Assembly (NCBI RefSeq): GCF_004402405.1
Contig: NZ_SOFE01000022.1
Location: 159,342-223,341 of the forward strand
Origin: Cryobacterium levicorallinum
GTDB taxonomy: Bacteria; Actinomycetota; Actinomycetes; Actinomycetales; Microbacteriaceae
DNA length: 64,000 nucleotides
Direction: 5' to 3'
The position numbers were made by a program, and so were the translations under genes. Positions within the stretch are counted from its first letter, which is position 1. Each line of letters opens with the position of its first letter. Under the pieces are notes generated by a model. It was not told the origin of the DNA. It searched no databases and saw only the letters and a program-made list of their open reading frames with translations. This document shows, in pieces, positions 17,318-27,037 of the stretch.

Positions 17318-17427
17318 CCGACCCGTGAGTTTGAGGCGTCCCACGTTACCGAGCCGTGAGTTTGAGTCCATTTCTGGGCGAAAACGGGCCGATACTCACG
17401 GGTCGGTGCTGGAAACTCACGGCTCGG
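17318..17427. repeat. Second locus of the CCGAGCCGTGAGTTTGAG repeat family
   Basis: Two forward units (17318-17335 with CCGACCCGTGAGTTTGAG, and 17349-17366 with CCGAGCCGTGAGTTTGAG) are followed by two inverted units (17391-17406 GATACTCACGGGTCGG and 17412-17427 GAAACTCACGGCTCGG). The arrangement is forward, forward, reverse, reverse, more diverged than at 14628-14748. It lies between the lipoprotein gene and the convergent second gabT, where it could act as a transcription end for both. Confidence 0.88.
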
Positions 17428-17453
17428 CGACGCAGGAACGACGCCGCTGGCTA

Positions 17454-18800
17454 CTACGCGGGGTAGGCGGCCACCAGGGCGGTGAGGGCCTCTTCGATCA
17501 CGGTCGCGGCATCGTCGATGAGCTCGTCGGAGATCACGACGCTCGGCATGATGCGCAGCACTGAGTCCCAACTGCCGGCATCGAGCACGATGACACCGTT
17601 TGTGGTCGCGTGCTTGATCACGGCGGTGAGCGCTTCGGGATAGGGCTTCTTGGTGCCGGGGTGCACGAGCTCGACGCCGAACATGGCGCCCTTGCCGCGC
17701 ACCTCACCGACGATGGAGAACTTCTCGGCCCAGTCGCCGATGCGCGCCTGCAGCGCCTTCTCAACTCGCTTGGCTTCGCCGAGCAGGTCGTCGCGCTCGA
17801 TCAGGTTGAACACCGCGAGGGCGGCCGCGGTCGAGACCGGGTTGCCACCGAAGGTGCCGCCGATACCGCCGGGCTGAACGGAATCCATGATGTCGGCACG
17901 TCCCGTGACGGCGGCGAGCGGGAATCCGCCGGCGATGCCTTTGGCCGTGGTGACCAGGTCGGGCACGACATCGTGGTGCTCGATCGAGTACCAGACTCCG
18001 GTGCGGGCGAGGCCGGCCTGGATCTCATCGGCTACGAAGACGATGCCGTTCTCGGTGCAGAATTCGCGGATGCGCTGGAAGTAGCCGGGCGCGGGAATAA
18101 CGATGCCACCGTCGCCCTGGATCGGCTCGACGAAGAACGCCGCGATCTCGGTCGCGCCGATGTGAGTGGTGATGTAGTCGATGGTCTTCTCGGCCGCTTC
18201 GAGCCCGCTCAGGCCGTCGCGGAACGGGTAGCTCGTCGGCACGCTGTAGATCTCACCGGGGAACGGGCCCATGCCGGCTCGCTCCGGCCAGGGCCGATAG
18301 GTCATCGCCATGGTCAGGTTGGTGCGGCCGTGGAAGGCGTGGTCGAGAGCCACGATGGCGCGGCGACCAGTGAACTTGCGGGCGATCTTCACCGCGTTCT
18401 CCACGGCCTCGGCACCGGTGTTGACCAGAATCGAGTGCTTCTCAAAGTCGCCGGGGGTAATCTCCGCGAGCTTCTCCGCCACCGCCACATAATTCTCGTA
18501 CGGCGTGACCGTGAACAGGGTGTGGGTCAGCTTCGCTGCTTGAGCGGATGCTGCCGCCGCGACATCCGGATGCGCGTGACCGATCGTGGTCACCCCGATA
18601 CCGCAGCCGAGGTCGATGATCTGGTTGCCGTCGACGTCGACCAGGATGGCTCCGGCGCCGTGGTCCATATAGATATTGGCGAGGGTGCCGGCGCCGCGGG
18701 CGACGGTCTTCTCACGCCTGGCCTGCAGTTCAACCGACTTGGGGCCGGGAAGAGCCGTGACGAGTTTGCGTTGCTGGGGCACCGAATACGTTGCAGTCAT
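17454..18800 (-). CDS. gabT: 4-aminobutyrate-2-oxoglutarate transaminase (copy 2)
   Basis: A 448-residue class III PLP aminotransferase, clearly homologous along its whole length to the one at 12673-14040. The PLP lysine is Lys287 in VTTAKGIAGGFPLAAVTGRA, and VADEIQAGLARTG contains the conserved Asp. Differences are spread over the whole sequence, so this is not a recent duplication. One of the two may prefer another omega-amino acid (5-aminovalerate, beta-alanine), but nothing in the sequence settles this. It is a single gene, ending next to the 17318 repeat. Confidence 0.92.
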   Translation of the reverse strand: MTATYSVPQQRKLVTALPGPKSVELQARREKTVARGAGTLANIYMDHGAGAILVDVDGNQIIDLGCGIGVTTIGHAHPDVAAAASAQAAKLTHTLFTVTPYENYVAVAEKLAEITPGDFEKHSILVNTGAEAVENAVKIARKFTGRRAIVALDHAFHGRTNLTMAMTYRPWPERAGMGPFPGEIYSVPTSYPFRDGLSGLEAAEKTIDYITTHIGATEIAAFFVEPIQGDGGIVIPAPGYFQRIREFCTENGIVFVADEIQAGLARTGVWYSIEHHDVVPDLVTTAKGIAGGFPLAAVTGRADIMDSVQPGGIGGTFGGNPVSTAAALAVFNLIERDDLLGEAKRVEKALQARIGDWAEKFSIVGEVRGKGAMFGVELVHPGTKKPYPEALTAVIKHATTNGVIVLDAGSWDSVLRIMPSVVISDELIDDAATVIEEALTALVAAYPA

Positions 18801-18841
18801 TCGACCAGCCTATGACCGTCAGAGCATCAGACAAACCGCCG

Positions 18842-19669
18842 CTACAGGCGTTCGCGCGGAAACACCCGATGAGCGAGGCGATTGAGGGTACCGACCGGCG
18901 GCGATTCGTTGTAGGCGTTGGCCAATTCCTGACCGGACAGCTGGTGAATGGCCGCCATGATCTCATCCGTGGCCTGCCGGCGGGCCTTGCCGGAGGTAGC
19001 CGGGCCGTGGTGGCTGAGGTCGAGCGGTTCGCCGAAGGTGACGGTGACCTTGCGGATGCGCGGCACCGTGGTGCCGACTGGCTGAATCTCCTGGGTACCG
19101 ATCAGTCCGACCGGAACGACAACGGCGCCCGTGGTGAGGGCGAGCCAGGCGACGCCGGTGCGTCCCTTATAGAGTCGTCCATCGAGCGAGCGGGTACCCT
19201 CCGGGTAGATCGCGAAGGCACCCTCGGTATCGAGCACGGAACGGCCGGCGTCGAGTGCGACCTGGGCGGCCTGCCCGGCTCCGCGTTCCACTCCGATGGC
19301 GCCGATCGCGGTGAAGAAGGTGCGGGACACCCAGCCCTTGAAACCGGTTCCGGTGAAGTAGGTCGATTTCGCCAGAAACTGCACGCGGCGGGTGGCGACG
19401 AGCGGAATGACGATGCTGTCGATGAATGACAGATGGTTGCTCGCGAGAATGACGCGACCGGTCGCCGGGATGTTCTCACGGCCGATGATCTTCGGCCGAA
19501 ACACGATTCGTGCGACGGGCGCCATGATGCCGTAGCCGAGAAAATAGACGAATCCCGGGCGCTTGACCCGCTCCGGTTCGTCCTGCACGTCGTCAGGTGC
19601 GGCTTGCTCGTCACTGTCGATCGTGCTGGTTTCAGCGTTGTCATTGAGTTCTGCATCGGCACCAGTCAC
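18842..19669 (-). CDS. plsC: 1-acyl-sn-glycerol-3-phosphate acyltransferase (PlsC family)
   Basis: A 275-residue membrane-associated acyltransferase that makes phosphatidic acid from lysophosphatidic acid. The catalytic HX4D motif is NHLSFID, the glycerol-phosphate-binding motif is YPEGTRS, and VVPVGLIGT is the fourth conserved block. The first 35 residues are acidic and variable. The GTG start is 67 bases from the divergent dxr start. Some members of this family act on other lyso-lipids. Confidence 0.9.
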   Translation of the reverse strand: MTGADAELNDNAETSTIDSDEQAAPDDVQDEPERVKRPGFVYFLGYGIMAPVARIVFRPKIIGRENIPATGRVILASNHLSFIDSIVIPLVATRRVQFLAKSTYFTGTGFKGWVSRTFFTAIGAIGVERGAGQAAQVALDAGRSVLDTEGAFAIYPEGTRSLDGRLYKGRTGVAWLALTTGAVVVPVGLIGTQEIQPVGTTVPRIRKVTVTFGEPLDLSHHGPATSGKARRQATDEIMAAIHQLSGQELANAYNESPPVGTLNRLAHRVFPRERL

Positions 19670-19736
19670 CCGTTGACACTACGCCACGACTGGCCAGCAA
19701 CGAACATACGCCGCGCCCGGCACCTAGCATGGAGTT

Positions 19737-20819
19737 ATGCGCAGAGTAATCATTCTCGGGTCTACCGGCTCGATCGGAACCCAGGCCCTGGACGTCATTC
19801 GCGCCAACCCAGAGCGGTTCGAGGTGGTGGGTCTGTCGGCCGGGCGCAACCGCGAACTGCTCGAGCAACAGGCGGCCGACTTCGCAGTCGACGACACCGC
19901 GCTCGGCGCCGACGAGGCCGAGCAGCTCGTTCGGGACGTCGAGGCCGATGTCGTGCTGAACGGCATCACCGGCTCGGTCGGTCTCGGCCCGACCTTGGCC
20001 GCGCTGAAGGCCGGGCGCACCCTGGCCCTGGCCAATAAGGAGTCGCTGATTGTCGGCGGCGACCTCGTGAAGAATCTTGCTGCGCCGGGGCAGATCGTGC
20101 CGGTGGACTCTGAGCACTCGGCGATCGCGCAGGCACTGCTCTCAGGAACAGCGGATGAGGTGCGTCGCCTCGTGCTGACGGCATCCGGTGGACCTTTTCG
20201 CGGTTTTAGTCGGGACCAGCTCGCCCGGGTGACCCCGGCGCAGGCGCTCGCGCACCCGACCTGGAACATGGGGCTCGTGGTGACCACGAACTCGGCGACA
20301 CTGGTCAATAAGGGTCTGGAGATCATCGAGGCGCACCTGCTGTTCGACGTGGAGTACGACCGCATCGACGCCGTCGTGCACCCGCAATCCGTGGTGCATT
20401 CCATGGTCGAATTCGTCGACGGCTCGACGATCGCTCAGGCCTCACCCCCGGACATGCGGCTGCCGATTTCGCTGGGACTCGATTGGCCAAACCGGGTCGC
20501 CGCCGTCGGCGCCCCGATCGACTGGACCGTTCCGCACAGCTGGACCTTCGAACCGCTCGACGAAGCCGCTTTTCCGGCGGTCGAGCTGGCTAAGCGGGTC
20601 GGCCGTAAGGGCGGCACCTATCCCGCGGTGTTCAACGCGGCCAATGAGCAGGCCGTGGCCGCTTTTCACGCCGGACGCATCGGATTTCTGGATATCGTCG
20701 ACACGGTGCTGCGCGTGGTCGAATCCCACGAACAGGGCGGCGAACTCAGTCGGGAGTCGCTCGCCGAGGGCGAACGGTGGGCGCGTGCCGCCGCGGATCG
20801 GCTGATCGACCAGCGCTAG
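19737..20819 (+). CDS. dxr: 1-deoxy-D-xylulose-5-phosphate reductoisomerase
   Basis: Second enzyme of the MEP isoprenoid pathway: NADPH-dependent conversion of DXP to 2-C-methyl-D-erythritol 4-phosphate. At 360 residues it is slightly shorter than the usual 385-400. [14 protein letters not shown] is the NADPH site, [11 protein letters not shown] and [13 protein letters not shown] carry substrate and metal ligands, and TASGGPFRG is the flexible loop. With rseP and ispG downstream it forms the usual actinobacterial dxr-rseP-ispG neighbourhood, here interrupted by a kinase-lipoprotein pair and a thiolase on the other strand. Confidence 0.97.
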   Translation: MRRVIILGSTGSIGTQALDVIRANPERFEVVGLSAGRNRELLEQQAADFAVDDTALGADEAEQLVRDVEADVVLNGITGSVGLGPTLAALKAGRTLALANKESLIVGGDLVKNLAAPGQIVPVDSEHSAIAQALLSGTADEVRRLVLTASGGPFRGFSRDQLARVTPAQALAHPTWNMGLVVTTNSATLVNKGLEIIEAHLLFDVEYDRIDAVVHPQSVVHSMVEFVDGSTIAQASPPDMRLPISLGLDWPNRVAAVGAPIDWTVPHSWTFEPLDEAAFPAVELAKRVGRKGGTYPAVFNAANEQAVAAFHAGRIGFLDIVDTVLRVVESHEQGGELSRESLAEGERWARAAADRLIDQR

Positions 20820-20826
20820 TTACCAG

Positions 20827-21312
20827 TCAGTCGTCCCGGTCCTCACGTTGTTCTTTGGCCCGTTCCTTGGCGGCTTCCGCGGCTTTCTTGGCGGCTTCTT
20901 CGGCCTGTTCGGCGCGGTCCTTAGCGTTTTCGTCGTTCTGCTGCTGGGCGGCAGCTGCTGCCTCGGCCGCCGCCTGAGCTGCCGCCTCGGCGGCAACGGC
21001 GGCGGCGTCGATCTCAACGGTCAAGTCGCCCTGCACCAAATTGATCGCGGACTGAATCGAGGCCGAACGCTCAGCGCTGACCTGGCCGGAGGCGGCGGCC
21101 GTGCGCAGATTCGCCTGCATGGCGGTGAGCAGGGTCTGGGCGTTGCTGAAGTCTCCGGCGGCGGAGGCCTCGGTGATGGCCAGAATCTCGGTCTGCAAAT
21201 TCTCGGCCGTTGCGGCCTGCAGGTCGACCGGGTCGGCCGTGCAGCCGGACAGTGGCAGGAGCAGCCCGACGGCCAGGGCCAGGGCTAGGGGCAGTCGCTT
21301 GCGTCGATTCAC
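20827..21312 (-). CDS. Small lipoprotein with Ala/Glu/Lys-rich coiled-coil tail
   Basis: A 161-residue protein with a signal peptide (LPLALALAVGLLLPLSGC) and lipobox LSGC. A short helical domain follows (about 30-95), then a long charged helix rich in Ala, Glu, Lys and Gln (KDRAEQAEEAAKKAAEAAKE) that should form a coiled coil on the cell surface. The GTG start overlaps the stop of the kinase gene upstream, so expression is coupled to it. Its role could be in signal input or cell-wall contact for that kinase, which is inference from coupling only. Confidence 0.75.
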   Translation of the reverse strand: MNRRKRLPLALALAVGLLLPLSGCTADPVDLQAATAENLQTEILAITEASAAGDFSNAQTLLTAMQANLRTAAASGQVSAERSASIQSAINLVQGDLTVEIDAAAVAAEAAAQAAAEAAAAAQQQNDENAKDRAEQAEEAAKKAAEAAKERAKEQREDRDD

Positions 21313-22586
21313 GGGTTCACGCTCTCTTGAAGCTCTTGAAGATGGGTGCCGAGAGTGCCGTCGACGGTCGGATAGTTCGGTGGCGCCACGGCGGGCGCCT
21401 CGGCTGGATTGATCAGGAACAGGGCCACGACGGCGAGGGCGATAAGGGTGAGCCCGCTTACGACCAGGACGAGCACTCGTCGGTGCGCGAGACGGCGCGG
21501 CCTGGCCGGGCGCGCAGCGGCGGTGCCAGCTGCGGGAACGCTGGCGGGAGCATCCGCTTTCAGGATCTCGGTCGGAGCGGCAGCGGCTTCGGCACCCGGC
21601 AGCAACGGGGCCGGGTCGGGCGCGGCGACCGGCAACAACAGGGTCGCAGCGGGCGCCGGAGCCGGCAGCAGCATGGTGGGCGCATCGGTGGCGCCGCCAC
21701 CGGCGGCCAGCGCCCGCAGCAACCCGGCGGCGTCGGCCGCGGTCGGCCGGTCGGCGGGGTCGCGGGCGGTCATCGTGCGCAGAACGTCGATCCAGTCGGT
21801 GCCGAGATCGTTCGGGATCTCCGGCTGGCGCTGCAGCCGGGCCATGGCCGATTCCACCGCGCTTCCCGGATAGGCGCGCGTTCCGGTGAGGCATTCGAGC
21901 AGCACCAGACCGAGAGAATAGACATCCGTCGGCGCGCCGATAGCGCCGCCAAGCGCCTGCTCCGGGCTGAGGTAGCTCGCCGTGCCGAGCAGCGACCCGG
22001 TCGCCGTCAGCCTGGTTTCATCGAGCAGCCGGGCGATGCCGAAGTCGGCCAGCTTGGCGTGCATGCCGCGGCCCGGAAACCCGGAGGGTGCCAGCAGCAC
22101 GTTGGCCGGCTTGACATCCCGGTGGATAATGCCCCGCTCGTGAACGTAGTGCAGTGCCTCGGCGAGGTCGGCACCCATGCCGGCCACGTCGACGCTCGGT
22201 ACCGGGCCGTCTTCGATGCGGGTGCGCAGATCCGGGCCGTCGACGAGTTCCATCACGATGAAGGTGCGTGGGATGCCGTCCACCGTGGTGGTTCCGGCAT
22301 CGAACAGGGTGACCAGCGCGAAGTGGTTCAGGCTCGCCAAGAGGGCGATCTCGCCGCTCTGGCGCTCGGGCTCAGTGCCACCGCCGTCGGCGCGAAACAG
22401 CTTGACGGCTACAGAGCGACCCAGGGCGGTGTCGGTGGCCCGATAAACGGATGCCATCCCCCCGGTGCCGATCAGGCTCATGATGCTGAAACGGTCGGCC
22501 AACAGGCTGCCGACGGGGCCGAGAGTCGGCGGTACGGCTGGAGCAGGTGCTGAGAGCTTCTGCGTGGGCATGGTTTCGTGAGCCAA
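21309..22586 (-). CDS. Transmembrane Ser/Thr protein kinase (PknB type)
   Basis: A 425-residue Hanks-type kinase. The glycine loop is IGTGGMASVY (39-48), the ATP lysine is Lys62, the catalytic loop is HRDVKPAN (155-162) and DFG is at 181-183, so the kinase is intact. A Pro/Ala-rich juxtamembrane region (about 300-365) leads to one membrane helix (about 368-392) and a short outer tail of about 33 residues without PASTA repeats. It is coupled to the coiled-coil lipoprotein gene. FHA proteins such as that at 1693 are possible readers of its phosphorylation, but no direct evidence exists here. Confidence 0.92.
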   Translation of the reverse strand: MAHETMPTQKLSAPAPAVPPTLGPVGSLLADRFSIMSLIGTGGMASVYRATDTALGRSVAVKLFRADGGGTEPERQSGEIALLASLNHFALVTLFDAGTTTVDGIPRTFIVMELVDGPDLRTRIEDGPVPSVDVAGMGADLAEALHYVHERGIIHRDVKPANVLLAPSGFPGRGMHAKLADFGIARLLDETRLTATGSLLGTASYLSPEQALGGAIGAPTDVYSLGLVLLECLTGTRAYPGSAVESAMARLQRQPEIPNDLGTDWIDVLRTMTARDPADRPTAADAAGLLRALAAGGGATDAPTMLLPAPAPAATLLLPVAAPDPAPLLPGAEAAAAPTEILKADAPASVPAAGTAAARPARPRRLAHRRVLVLVVSGLTLIALAVVALFLINPAEAPAVAPPNYPTVDGTLGTHLQELQESVNP

Positions 22587-22697
22587 GGGGGACCTCCTGG
22601 TGCGTCCGACCTCTAGCCAACCACATGCATCCGCTCAGGGGGGAGATTGGTCGGCACAGCCAGCCGCTTGGCAGCTTGATGCGGTTACTCTACAACA

Positions 22698-24077
22698 GTG
22701 GAAACTGTACTGCTGTTCATACTGGGCGTCGCCATTGTCGTCGTCGGCCTCGCCCTCTCCATCGGTCTGCACGAAATCGGCCACCTGGTGCCCGCCAAGC
22801 TATTTGGCGTCAAGGTCACCCAGTACATGATCGGCTTCGGCCCGACGCTCTGGTCCCGCACCAAGGGCGAAACTGAGTATGGAGTCAAGGCTATCCCCAT
22901 GGGCGGCTATATCGCCATGATCGGCATGTTCCCGCCGTCGAAGAAGGGCGGAGCGCCCCGCAGCACGACCACCGGGTTCTTCGATCAGATGGTGCAGGAG
23001 GGCGCGCCGGAGAAGAAGACGAGTGCCCTGTCGACCCTGGTCGACGACGCCCGCCAGGCGAGCGCCGAGACCATTGGCGAGGGTGAAGACCACCGCGCCT
23101 TCTACCAGCTGCCGGTCTACCAGCGTGTGATCATCATGCTCGGCGGGCCGACCATGAACCTGCTCATCGCGATCGTGATGTTCTCGATTTTGCTGATGGG
23201 ATTTGGCTCCCCGCAGATCAGCACCACCGTCGGCAGCGTGAGCGAGTGCGTGCTGCCGGCATCGAGCGACCGCCAGACCTGCGCGGCAACCGACGAAGCC
23301 TCACCCGGAGCCGCCGCCGGCCTGCAACCGGGTGACCGACTGGTCAGTATCGGCGGAACCGCCATCTCGACCTGGGAACAGTCCACCGACATCATTCGTG
23401 CTTCAGCCGGACGCACCGTCGCGGTCGTCGTTGAACGTGACGGTGCCGCGCTTGACCTCTCGCTGACCCCCAAACTAACCGAACGCTACGTCTATACCGA
23501 CGACAACGAAATCAAAACGGATGCCGCCGGCGATGCGATCACCGAGCAGGTCGGCTTCGTCGGCATCGGAGCAGCCGCCGAAATGGTGCCTCAGCCCGCA
23601 ACCGCCGTGCTGCCCATGGTCGGCGACAACATTGCCAATGTTGCCCACCTGATCATCAACCTGCCCGACCGGCTCGTGGCGGTGGCCAACGCGGCGTTCG
23701 GGCCCGGGGAGCGCGACCTGAACGGACCGATCAGCGTGGTCGGCGTCGGCCGGGTGGCCGGCGAACTCGCCAGCATCGACACCATTCCGGTCGCCGACAA
23801 GGTCGCGAGCATGCTCGGCCTGCTCGGATCCCTCAATATCGCCCTGTTCGTGTTCAACCTGGTGCCCCTGCTTCCGCTGGACGGCGGCCACGTGGCTGGT
23901 GCGCTGTGGGAGGGCATCCGTCGATTCTTCGCAAAGCTGTTCAAGCGGCCAGACCCGGGGCCGGTTGACATGGCCAAGCTCATGCCGCTCACTCTCGTGG
24001 TCATCATTCTGCTCGGCGGCATGAGCCTGCTGCTGATCTACGCCGACATCGTCAAGCCGATCAACTTCTTCGGCTAG
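22698..24077 (+). CDS. rseP: Site-2 zinc metalloprotease RseP/Rip1 family (M50)
   Basis: A 459-residue intramembrane protease that cuts anti-sigma factors and other membrane substrates. The zinc motif is HEIGH (25-29), the PDZ domain lies at about 190-260 (AAGLQPGDRLVSIGG), and the second metal-binding motif is LDGGH near residue 395. An insertion between the first helix and the PDZ domain is charged. The first GTG is used. Between dxr and ispG it has the position of rip1 (Rv2869c) in mycobacteria, where the same three genes cluster. Confidence 0.94.
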   Translation: METVLLFILGVAIVVVGLALSIGLHEIGHLVPAKLFGVKVTQYMIGFGPTLWSRTKGETEYGVKAIPMGGYIAMIGMFPPSKKGGAPRSTTTGFFDQMVQEGAPEKKTSALSTLVDDARQASAETIGEGEDHRAFYQLPVYQRVIIMLGGPTMNLLIAIVMFSILLMGFGSPQISTTVGSVSECVLPASSDRQTCAATDEASPGAAAGLQPGDRLVSIGGTAISTWEQSTDIIRASAGRTVAVVVERDGAALDLSLTPKLTERYVYTDDNEIKTDAAGDAITEQVGFVGIGAAAEMVPQPATAVLPMVGDNIANVAHLIINLPDRLVAVANAAFGPGERDLNGPISVVGVGRVAGELASIDTIPVADKVASMLGLLGSLNIALFVFNLVPLLPLDGGHVAGALWEGIRRFFAKLFKRPDPGPVDMAKLMPLTLVVIILLGGMSLLLIYADIVKPINFFG

Positions 24078-24080
24078 CAG

Positions 24081-25265
24081 CTACCGCGTCAGCAGCAGCG
24101 CTTCACCCTGGCCGCCACCGCCGCATAGAGCCACCGCGGCCTTGCCGGAGCCGCGCCGGGCCAGTTCGAGGGCAGCGTGCAGCGCGATACGTCCGCCGCT
24201 CGACCCGATCGGGTGGCCGATCGCGATGCCGCCGCCGTGAATGTTCACGACGTCGGCACTGACGCCGAGCACCTTCGATGATTGGTGCACGACGGAGGCG
24301 AATGCCTCGTTGATCTCGACCAGGTCGAGGTCGGCGGCGGTCCAGCCCTCGCGCTTCAGGGCGTGCGCGATGGCATTGGCCGGCTGGGAGTGCAGGGAGT
24401 TGTCGGGGCCGGCGACCTGGCCGCTCGCCTTGATCACGGCGAGCCAGGGCAGGCCGTGCTTTTCGGCCCAGGCGCGGCTGGTCACGACGACGGCGCTCGC
24501 GCCATCGCTCAGCGGGGCGGCGTTTCCGGCGGTGATGCTCCCTGCCGGGTCGAACGCTGGACGCAGCCGGCCGAGCGTCTCGGTCGTGCTCTCGGCGCGT
24601 ACGCCCTCATCGGTGCTGATCACGAGCGGCTCACCCTTACGCTGCGGCACGCTGATCGGGGTGATCTCGTCGTGGAACACGTCGGCGGCTGCGGCTGCGG
24701 CGGCACGCTGGTGTGAGGCAGCGGCGATTTCGTCCTGCTCGAGGCGGGTTTGGCCGAGCCGGGCGTTGGCGCGTTCGGTGGAGAGCCCCATGGAGAGCCC
24801 GTCGAAGGCGTCGGTGAGTCCGTCGTGCGCGGCATGGTCGAGCGCGGACACGGTTCCGTAGTTCCAGCCCTGGCGGGAACCGGGCAGCAGGTGGGGCGCG
24901 CGGGACATGGACTCCTGGCCACCGGCCACGACGACATCCGCTTCGCCGAGCCGCACCAGCCGGGCGGCATCGATGACAGCGGCCAGGCCGGAGAGACACA
25001 CCTTGTTGAGCGTCATAGCCGGTACATTCCACGGGATGCCCGCCGCGACGCCGGACTGCCGGGCCGGGTTCTGCCCGCAGCCGGCCTGCAAAACCTGCCC
25101 CATCAGCACGAAGTCCACCTGCTCCGGTGCTACTCCGGCCCGGGCGAGGGCGCCGGCAATGGCCGCCGCGCCGAGGTCAACGGCGGTGAGGGACGCGAGT
25201 TGCCCGTTCACGCGACCCTGCGGGGTGCGCGATCCGGCCAGGATTACGACGTCGGTTTCGGTCAT
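24081..25265 (-). CDS. Acetyl-CoA C-acetyltransferase (thiolase)
   Basis: A 394-residue thiolase. The nucleophile cysteine is in LNKVCLSGLAAV, the catalytic His in GGGIAIGHPIGSSGGR and the second cysteine in ALCGGGGQGE. It condenses two acetyl-CoA or cleaves 3-ketoacyl-CoA. The start ATG has an AAAGGAGTCCCG ribosome-binding site; a much longer in-frame extension upstream has no thiolase homology. It lies as a single reversed gene between rseP and ispG, interrupting the usual order. Direction of the reaction in vivo cannot be judged. Confidence 0.94.
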   Translation of the reverse strand: MTETDVVILAGSRTPQGRVNGQLASLTAVDLGAAAIAGALARAGVAPEQVDFVLMGQVLQAGCGQNPARQSGVAAGIPWNVPAMTLNKVCLSGLAAVIDAARLVRLGEADVVVAGGQESMSRAPHLLPGSRQGWNYGTVSALDHAAHDGLTDAFDGLSMGLSTERANARLGQTRLEQDEIAAASHQRAAAAAAADVFHDEITPISVPQRKGEPLVISTDEGVRAESTTETLGRLRPAFDPAGSITAGNAAPLSDGASAVVVTSRAWAEKHGLPWLAVIKASGQVAGPDNSLHSQPANAIAHALKREGWTAADLDLVEINEAFASVVHQSSKVLGVSADVVNIHGGGIAIGHPIGSSGGRIALHAALELARRGSGKAAVALCGGGGQGEALLLTR

Positions 25266-25448
25266 CGGGACTCCTTTGTCGTGCATGTTTGATCGAGGTA
25301 ATCCACCCAGCATATGGGTGCCCAGTGCGGATACGTTCGCCGACCTCGTGCACGCAGCCGCGTTCCGGGAGACGCTGCCAGCACGGCTTGAGCGCAGATC
25401 TCGGGCGGCATTCAGCTTGCCCGCTGCGGCGACAACTAAGCTAAGCAG

Positions 25449-26603
25449 GTGGCTGCAATCAACTTGGGGATGCCCAAAGTACCTGAGGTACTCGCTCCCA
25501 GACGCAAATCCCGTCAGATCAAGGTCGGAAAGGTTTTGGTCGGTGGCGATGCTCAAGTGAGCGTGCAATCGATGACGACCACCCCGACCACCAACATCAA
25601 CGCGACGCTTCAGCAGATCGCCGAACTCACGGCGACCGGCTGTGACATCGTGCGTGTGGCGGTGCCGACCCGCGACGACGCTGAGGCGCTGCCGATCATC
25701 GCCAAGAAGAGCCAGATCCCCGTGATCGCGGACATCCACTTCCAGCCCAACTACGTGTTCGCCGCGATCGACGCCGGCTGCGCGGCGGTGCGCGTGAACC
25801 CGGGCAATATTCGCAAGTTCGACGACCAGGTGGGCAAGATTGCCGCCGCGGCGAAGGCCGCCGGGGTGAGCATCCGCATCGGCGTCAACGCTGGCTCGCT
25901 CGAGCCAAGCCTGATGCAGAAGTACGGCAAGGCCACCCCTGAGGCGCTCGTTGAGAGCGCCGTCTGGGAGGCGAGCCTGTTCGAGGAGCACGACTTTCAC
26001 GACTTCAAGATCTCGGTCAAGCACAACGACCCGGTGATCATGGTCAAGGCCTATCGTCTGCTAGCCGAGCGCGGCGACTGGCCGTTGCACCTCGGTGTGA
26101 CCGAGGCCGGTCCGAGTTTTCAGGGCACCATCAAGAGCGCCACGGCGTTCGGACTGCTGCTCGGTGAGGGCATTGGCGACACCATCCGCGTGTCGCTGAG
26201 CGCCCCGCCGGTCGAAGAAATCAAGGTGGGTCTGCAGATTCTGCAGTCGCTCAACCTGCGTGAGCGCAAGCTTGAGATCGTCTCCTGCCCCAGCTGCGGC
26301 CGGGCCCAAGTGGATGTCTACAAGCTCGCCAACGACGTCACCGACGGGCTTGAAGGAATGACCGTGCCGCTGCGCGTCGCCGTCATGGGTTGTGTCGTCA
26401 ACGGACCGGGCGAGGCTCGCGAGGCCGACCTCGGCGTCGCGAGCGGAAACGGTCGCGGTCAGATCTTTGTGCGCGGCGAGGTCATCAAGACCGTGCCGGA
26501 GTCTGAGATCGTGAAGACCCTGATCGAAGAAGCCAATCGTCTCGCCGCCGAGATGCCTGCCGCTGAACTCGGCAGCCCCACGGTGTCCGTCGGCTCGCAG
26601 TAG
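25449..26603 (+). CDS. ispG: 4-hydroxy-3-methylbut-2-enyl diphosphate synthase
   Basis: MEP-pathway iron-sulfur enzyme (GcpE), 384 residues, typical of the bacterial form without insert. Conserved [12 protein letters not shown], the TIM-barrel segment [11 protein letters not shown], and the [4Fe-4S] ligands in CPSCGR and [11 protein letters not shown] are all present. GTG is the start. With dxr in the same region two of the seven MEP steps are encoded here. Confidence 0.97.
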   Translation: MAAINLGMPKVPEVLAPRRKSRQIKVGKVLVGGDAQVSVQSMTTTPTTNINATLQQIAELTATGCDIVRVAVPTRDDAEALPIIAKKSQIPVIADIHFQPNYVFAAIDAGCAAVRVNPGNIRKFDDQVGKIAAAAKAAGVSIRIGVNAGSLEPSLMQKYGKATPEALVESAVWEASLFEEHDFHDFKISVKHNDPVIMVKAYRLLAERGDWPLHLGVTEAGPSFQGTIKSATAFGLLLGEGIGDTIRVSLSAPPVEEIKVGLQILQSLNLRERKLEIVSCPSCGRAQVDVYKLANDVTDGLEGMTVPLRVAVMGCVVNGPGEAREADLGVASGNGRGQIFVRGEVIKTVPESEIVKTLIEEANRLAAEMPAAELGSPTVSVGSQ

Positions 26604-26750
26604 TTCAAGAACGAGCCACCAAGATGAAATGTTCCACGACCGGGAACGGTTCGTAGAAGCGGTGACATTCGACGGAATGGCAACGACGGAATCGGCACAC
26701 CCGAAGCGCTGAAGTACGGCTTTCGCGAAGACTGGTCTCGCAGAATCACC

Positions 26751-26987
26751 ATGGAAATTGATTGGGTAAATCTGGTCCCCATCGTCGCGATCATCAGCGG
26801 TATCGTCTATGCAATCTTCGACCAATTTTTTAAAACCCGCCGTCGCCTGGCTGAAGCCGAGGGCACTTCAGCGTTGCGCAAAGCGCTGACGCAGAGCAAC
26901 CAGACCAATACCGCGCTGCTGAAGAAATTGACCGCAATGGACTCGCGGCTGGGGGCCATCGAGCGCACCCTGAGCGCGGTCGGCTGA
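26751..26987 (+). CDS. Small predicted membrane protein
   Basis: A 78-residue protein with one N-terminal helix (VNLVPIVAIISGIVYAIF) and a charged tail likely to form a coiled coil (KKLTAMDSRLGAIERTL). I do not recognise a family. Topology and size resemble small membrane anchors, but no partner is evident. It lies in a 430-base space between ispG and proS; the first 147 bases of that space hold no other gene. Coding is plausible from composition and the intact frame, but is unproven. Confidence 0.5.
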   Translation: MEIDWVNLVPIVAIISGIVYAIFDQFFKTRRRLAEAEGTSALRKALTQSNQTNTALLKKLTAMDSRLGAIERTLSAVG

Positions 26988-27037
26988 GCCCTGCGGCTGC
27001 GGGGGCCGTAGAGCCGGCGCGCGCGTAAGGTAGACGG

